Below, one piece after another: positions 63,301-64,000 of a stretch of 64,000 bases of DNA. Origin of the DNA: Syngnathus acus (lineage: Eukaryota > Chordata > Actinopteri > Syngnathiformes > Syngnathidae). Each line of letters begins with the position of its first letter. Within the stretch, counting starts at the first letter, position 1. Where the stretch lies: NCBI RefSeq assembly GCF_901709675.1, contig NC_051091.1:8590967-8654966 (forward strand), read 5' to 3'. Below the pieces are notes generated by a model. The model was not told the DNA's origin. It searched no databases and saw nothing but the letters and a program-made list of their open reading frames with translations. The translations under genes were made by a program, and so were the position numbers.

Positions 63301-64000
63301 GCTGTCGGCAAGGTGGATTCAGCGTCGCTAAAGACAATGAGGCTGGACCGTGATTATGAATTTACTTCTTTGTTATGAGGCATCTAAAGGAGTGCAGGAT
63401 GAGGAGTTAACAAAACCAAAAAAATGGCCATCACAACTGTGCAGGGTATTTGAGAGAGACGCGACATATAATTCTCACATAGTTATGAGGTTTATGATCC
63501 TTCAGCCGGGCCACACAATGGACACGCTGGCTTCCTATCCACGGCTGCAGGTCGAGACCATTATGTGGATAAAATTCTTGTTAGGTCTTGATGCCGCGTC
63601 TCTTTGAAACATCACAATCGGGAGCTCCTCAGGACCCCGAGTGCTGTTCCAAGCGGGAGTACAACCCATGCTAAGTAAGGTAAACAGCCATTCGGCTCAG
63701 GAGAAGTCAAAGGAGACAAGATCAGAGGAGGTGTAATGAGCAGCGTAGATACGAGTTGGGCTTTTGTCCGTCGGCTTGTCTGTGCTCGGCCCGATGGGAG
63801 CGATAAGAGTCTGGAGCGATGCTTTTTTGTCCAGGCTCCAGGCAAACTCTGGTTTCAATCAAGATTAAGTTCTCTCAACCTGTCCCTCATTCACATCTAC
63901 ATAAACACCACATCCCCTCCGCAAGTGGGGGACACCCTTGCTTTGACCCCGGCTTCCCATCAGCATTGGATTGATTGAATTACAGTGACCTCAGTCATTT
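51352..64000. other. oxtr upstream region and gene-free right flank
   Basis: Begins with the oxtr 5' UTR; a short upstream ORF with its ATG at 51394 is visible in the leader. A run of 18 C lies at 51912-51929. A CCACTGGCGGAGCTAGA repeat end is at 58693-58709. A 31-bp motif (ATTCGGTTAGATTCAGGA core) is repeated at about 55864-55895 and 55905-55936. The frames at 57355-57567, 59840-60040, 61035-61238 and 63350-63607 look like chance; none resembles a known protein. The stretch may be intergenic or lie inside an intron of a gene to the right; I cannot tell. Confidence 0.6.

Overview
The window is vertebrate nuclear DNA, almost certainly from a ray-finned (teleost) fish. It has spliced genes with GT-AG introns, fish-type receptors (an isotocin/oxytocin receptor, a group II mGluR), many simple repeats, and small hAT-like and mariner-like non-autonomous transposons. 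I could not identify the species.

Layout, left to right. (1) 52-2465: last two coding exons of tex264 (ER-phagy receptor, LIR motif visible), + strand. (2) about 6000-24649: grm2 (metabotropic glutamate receptor 2), + strand, five coding exons plus a likely non-coding first exon. A complete tRNA-Leu(UAA) lies in its second intron, in sense. (3) about 25700-28748: parp3, + strand, nine coding exons. (4) 31433-32710: a single-coding-exon orphan GPCR of the GPR61/GPR62 family, called gpr62 from its position beside parp3. (5) 33437-37471: a 4-kb composite inverted-repeat element with an exact 8-bp target duplication. Its core is an array of 235-bp hairpin-bearing units in a 705-bp higher-order repeat. 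(6) about 37975-38304: a broken paxillin-family LIM gene fragment. (7) 40990-42490: cav3, + strand, two exons. (8) 45625-51351: oxtr/isotocin receptor, - strand, two exons, tail to tail with cav3. (9) 51352-64000: no gene recognised.

From general knowledge, tex264-grm2-parp3-gpr62 follows human 3p21 order and cav3-oxtr (convergent) follows human 3p25. The window therefore joins two blocks that are far apart on human 3p, and the 4-kb element and LIM fragment sit in the interval between them. The genes are not an operon; they act in unrelated processes: ER-phagy, glutamate signalling, DNA-break ADP-ribosylation, orphan receptor signalling, muscle caveolae and isotocin signalling.

The most unusual object is the 33.4-37.5 kb element. 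Two oppositely oriented hAT-like elements bracket an inner inverted repeat carrying tRNA-like A/B boxes and a young hairpin satellite. The intact 8-bp duplication suggests it moved, or was captured, as one unit. All exon joins were worked out by eye from reading frame, splice consensus and remembered family sequence; none was confirmed by alignment or RNA.
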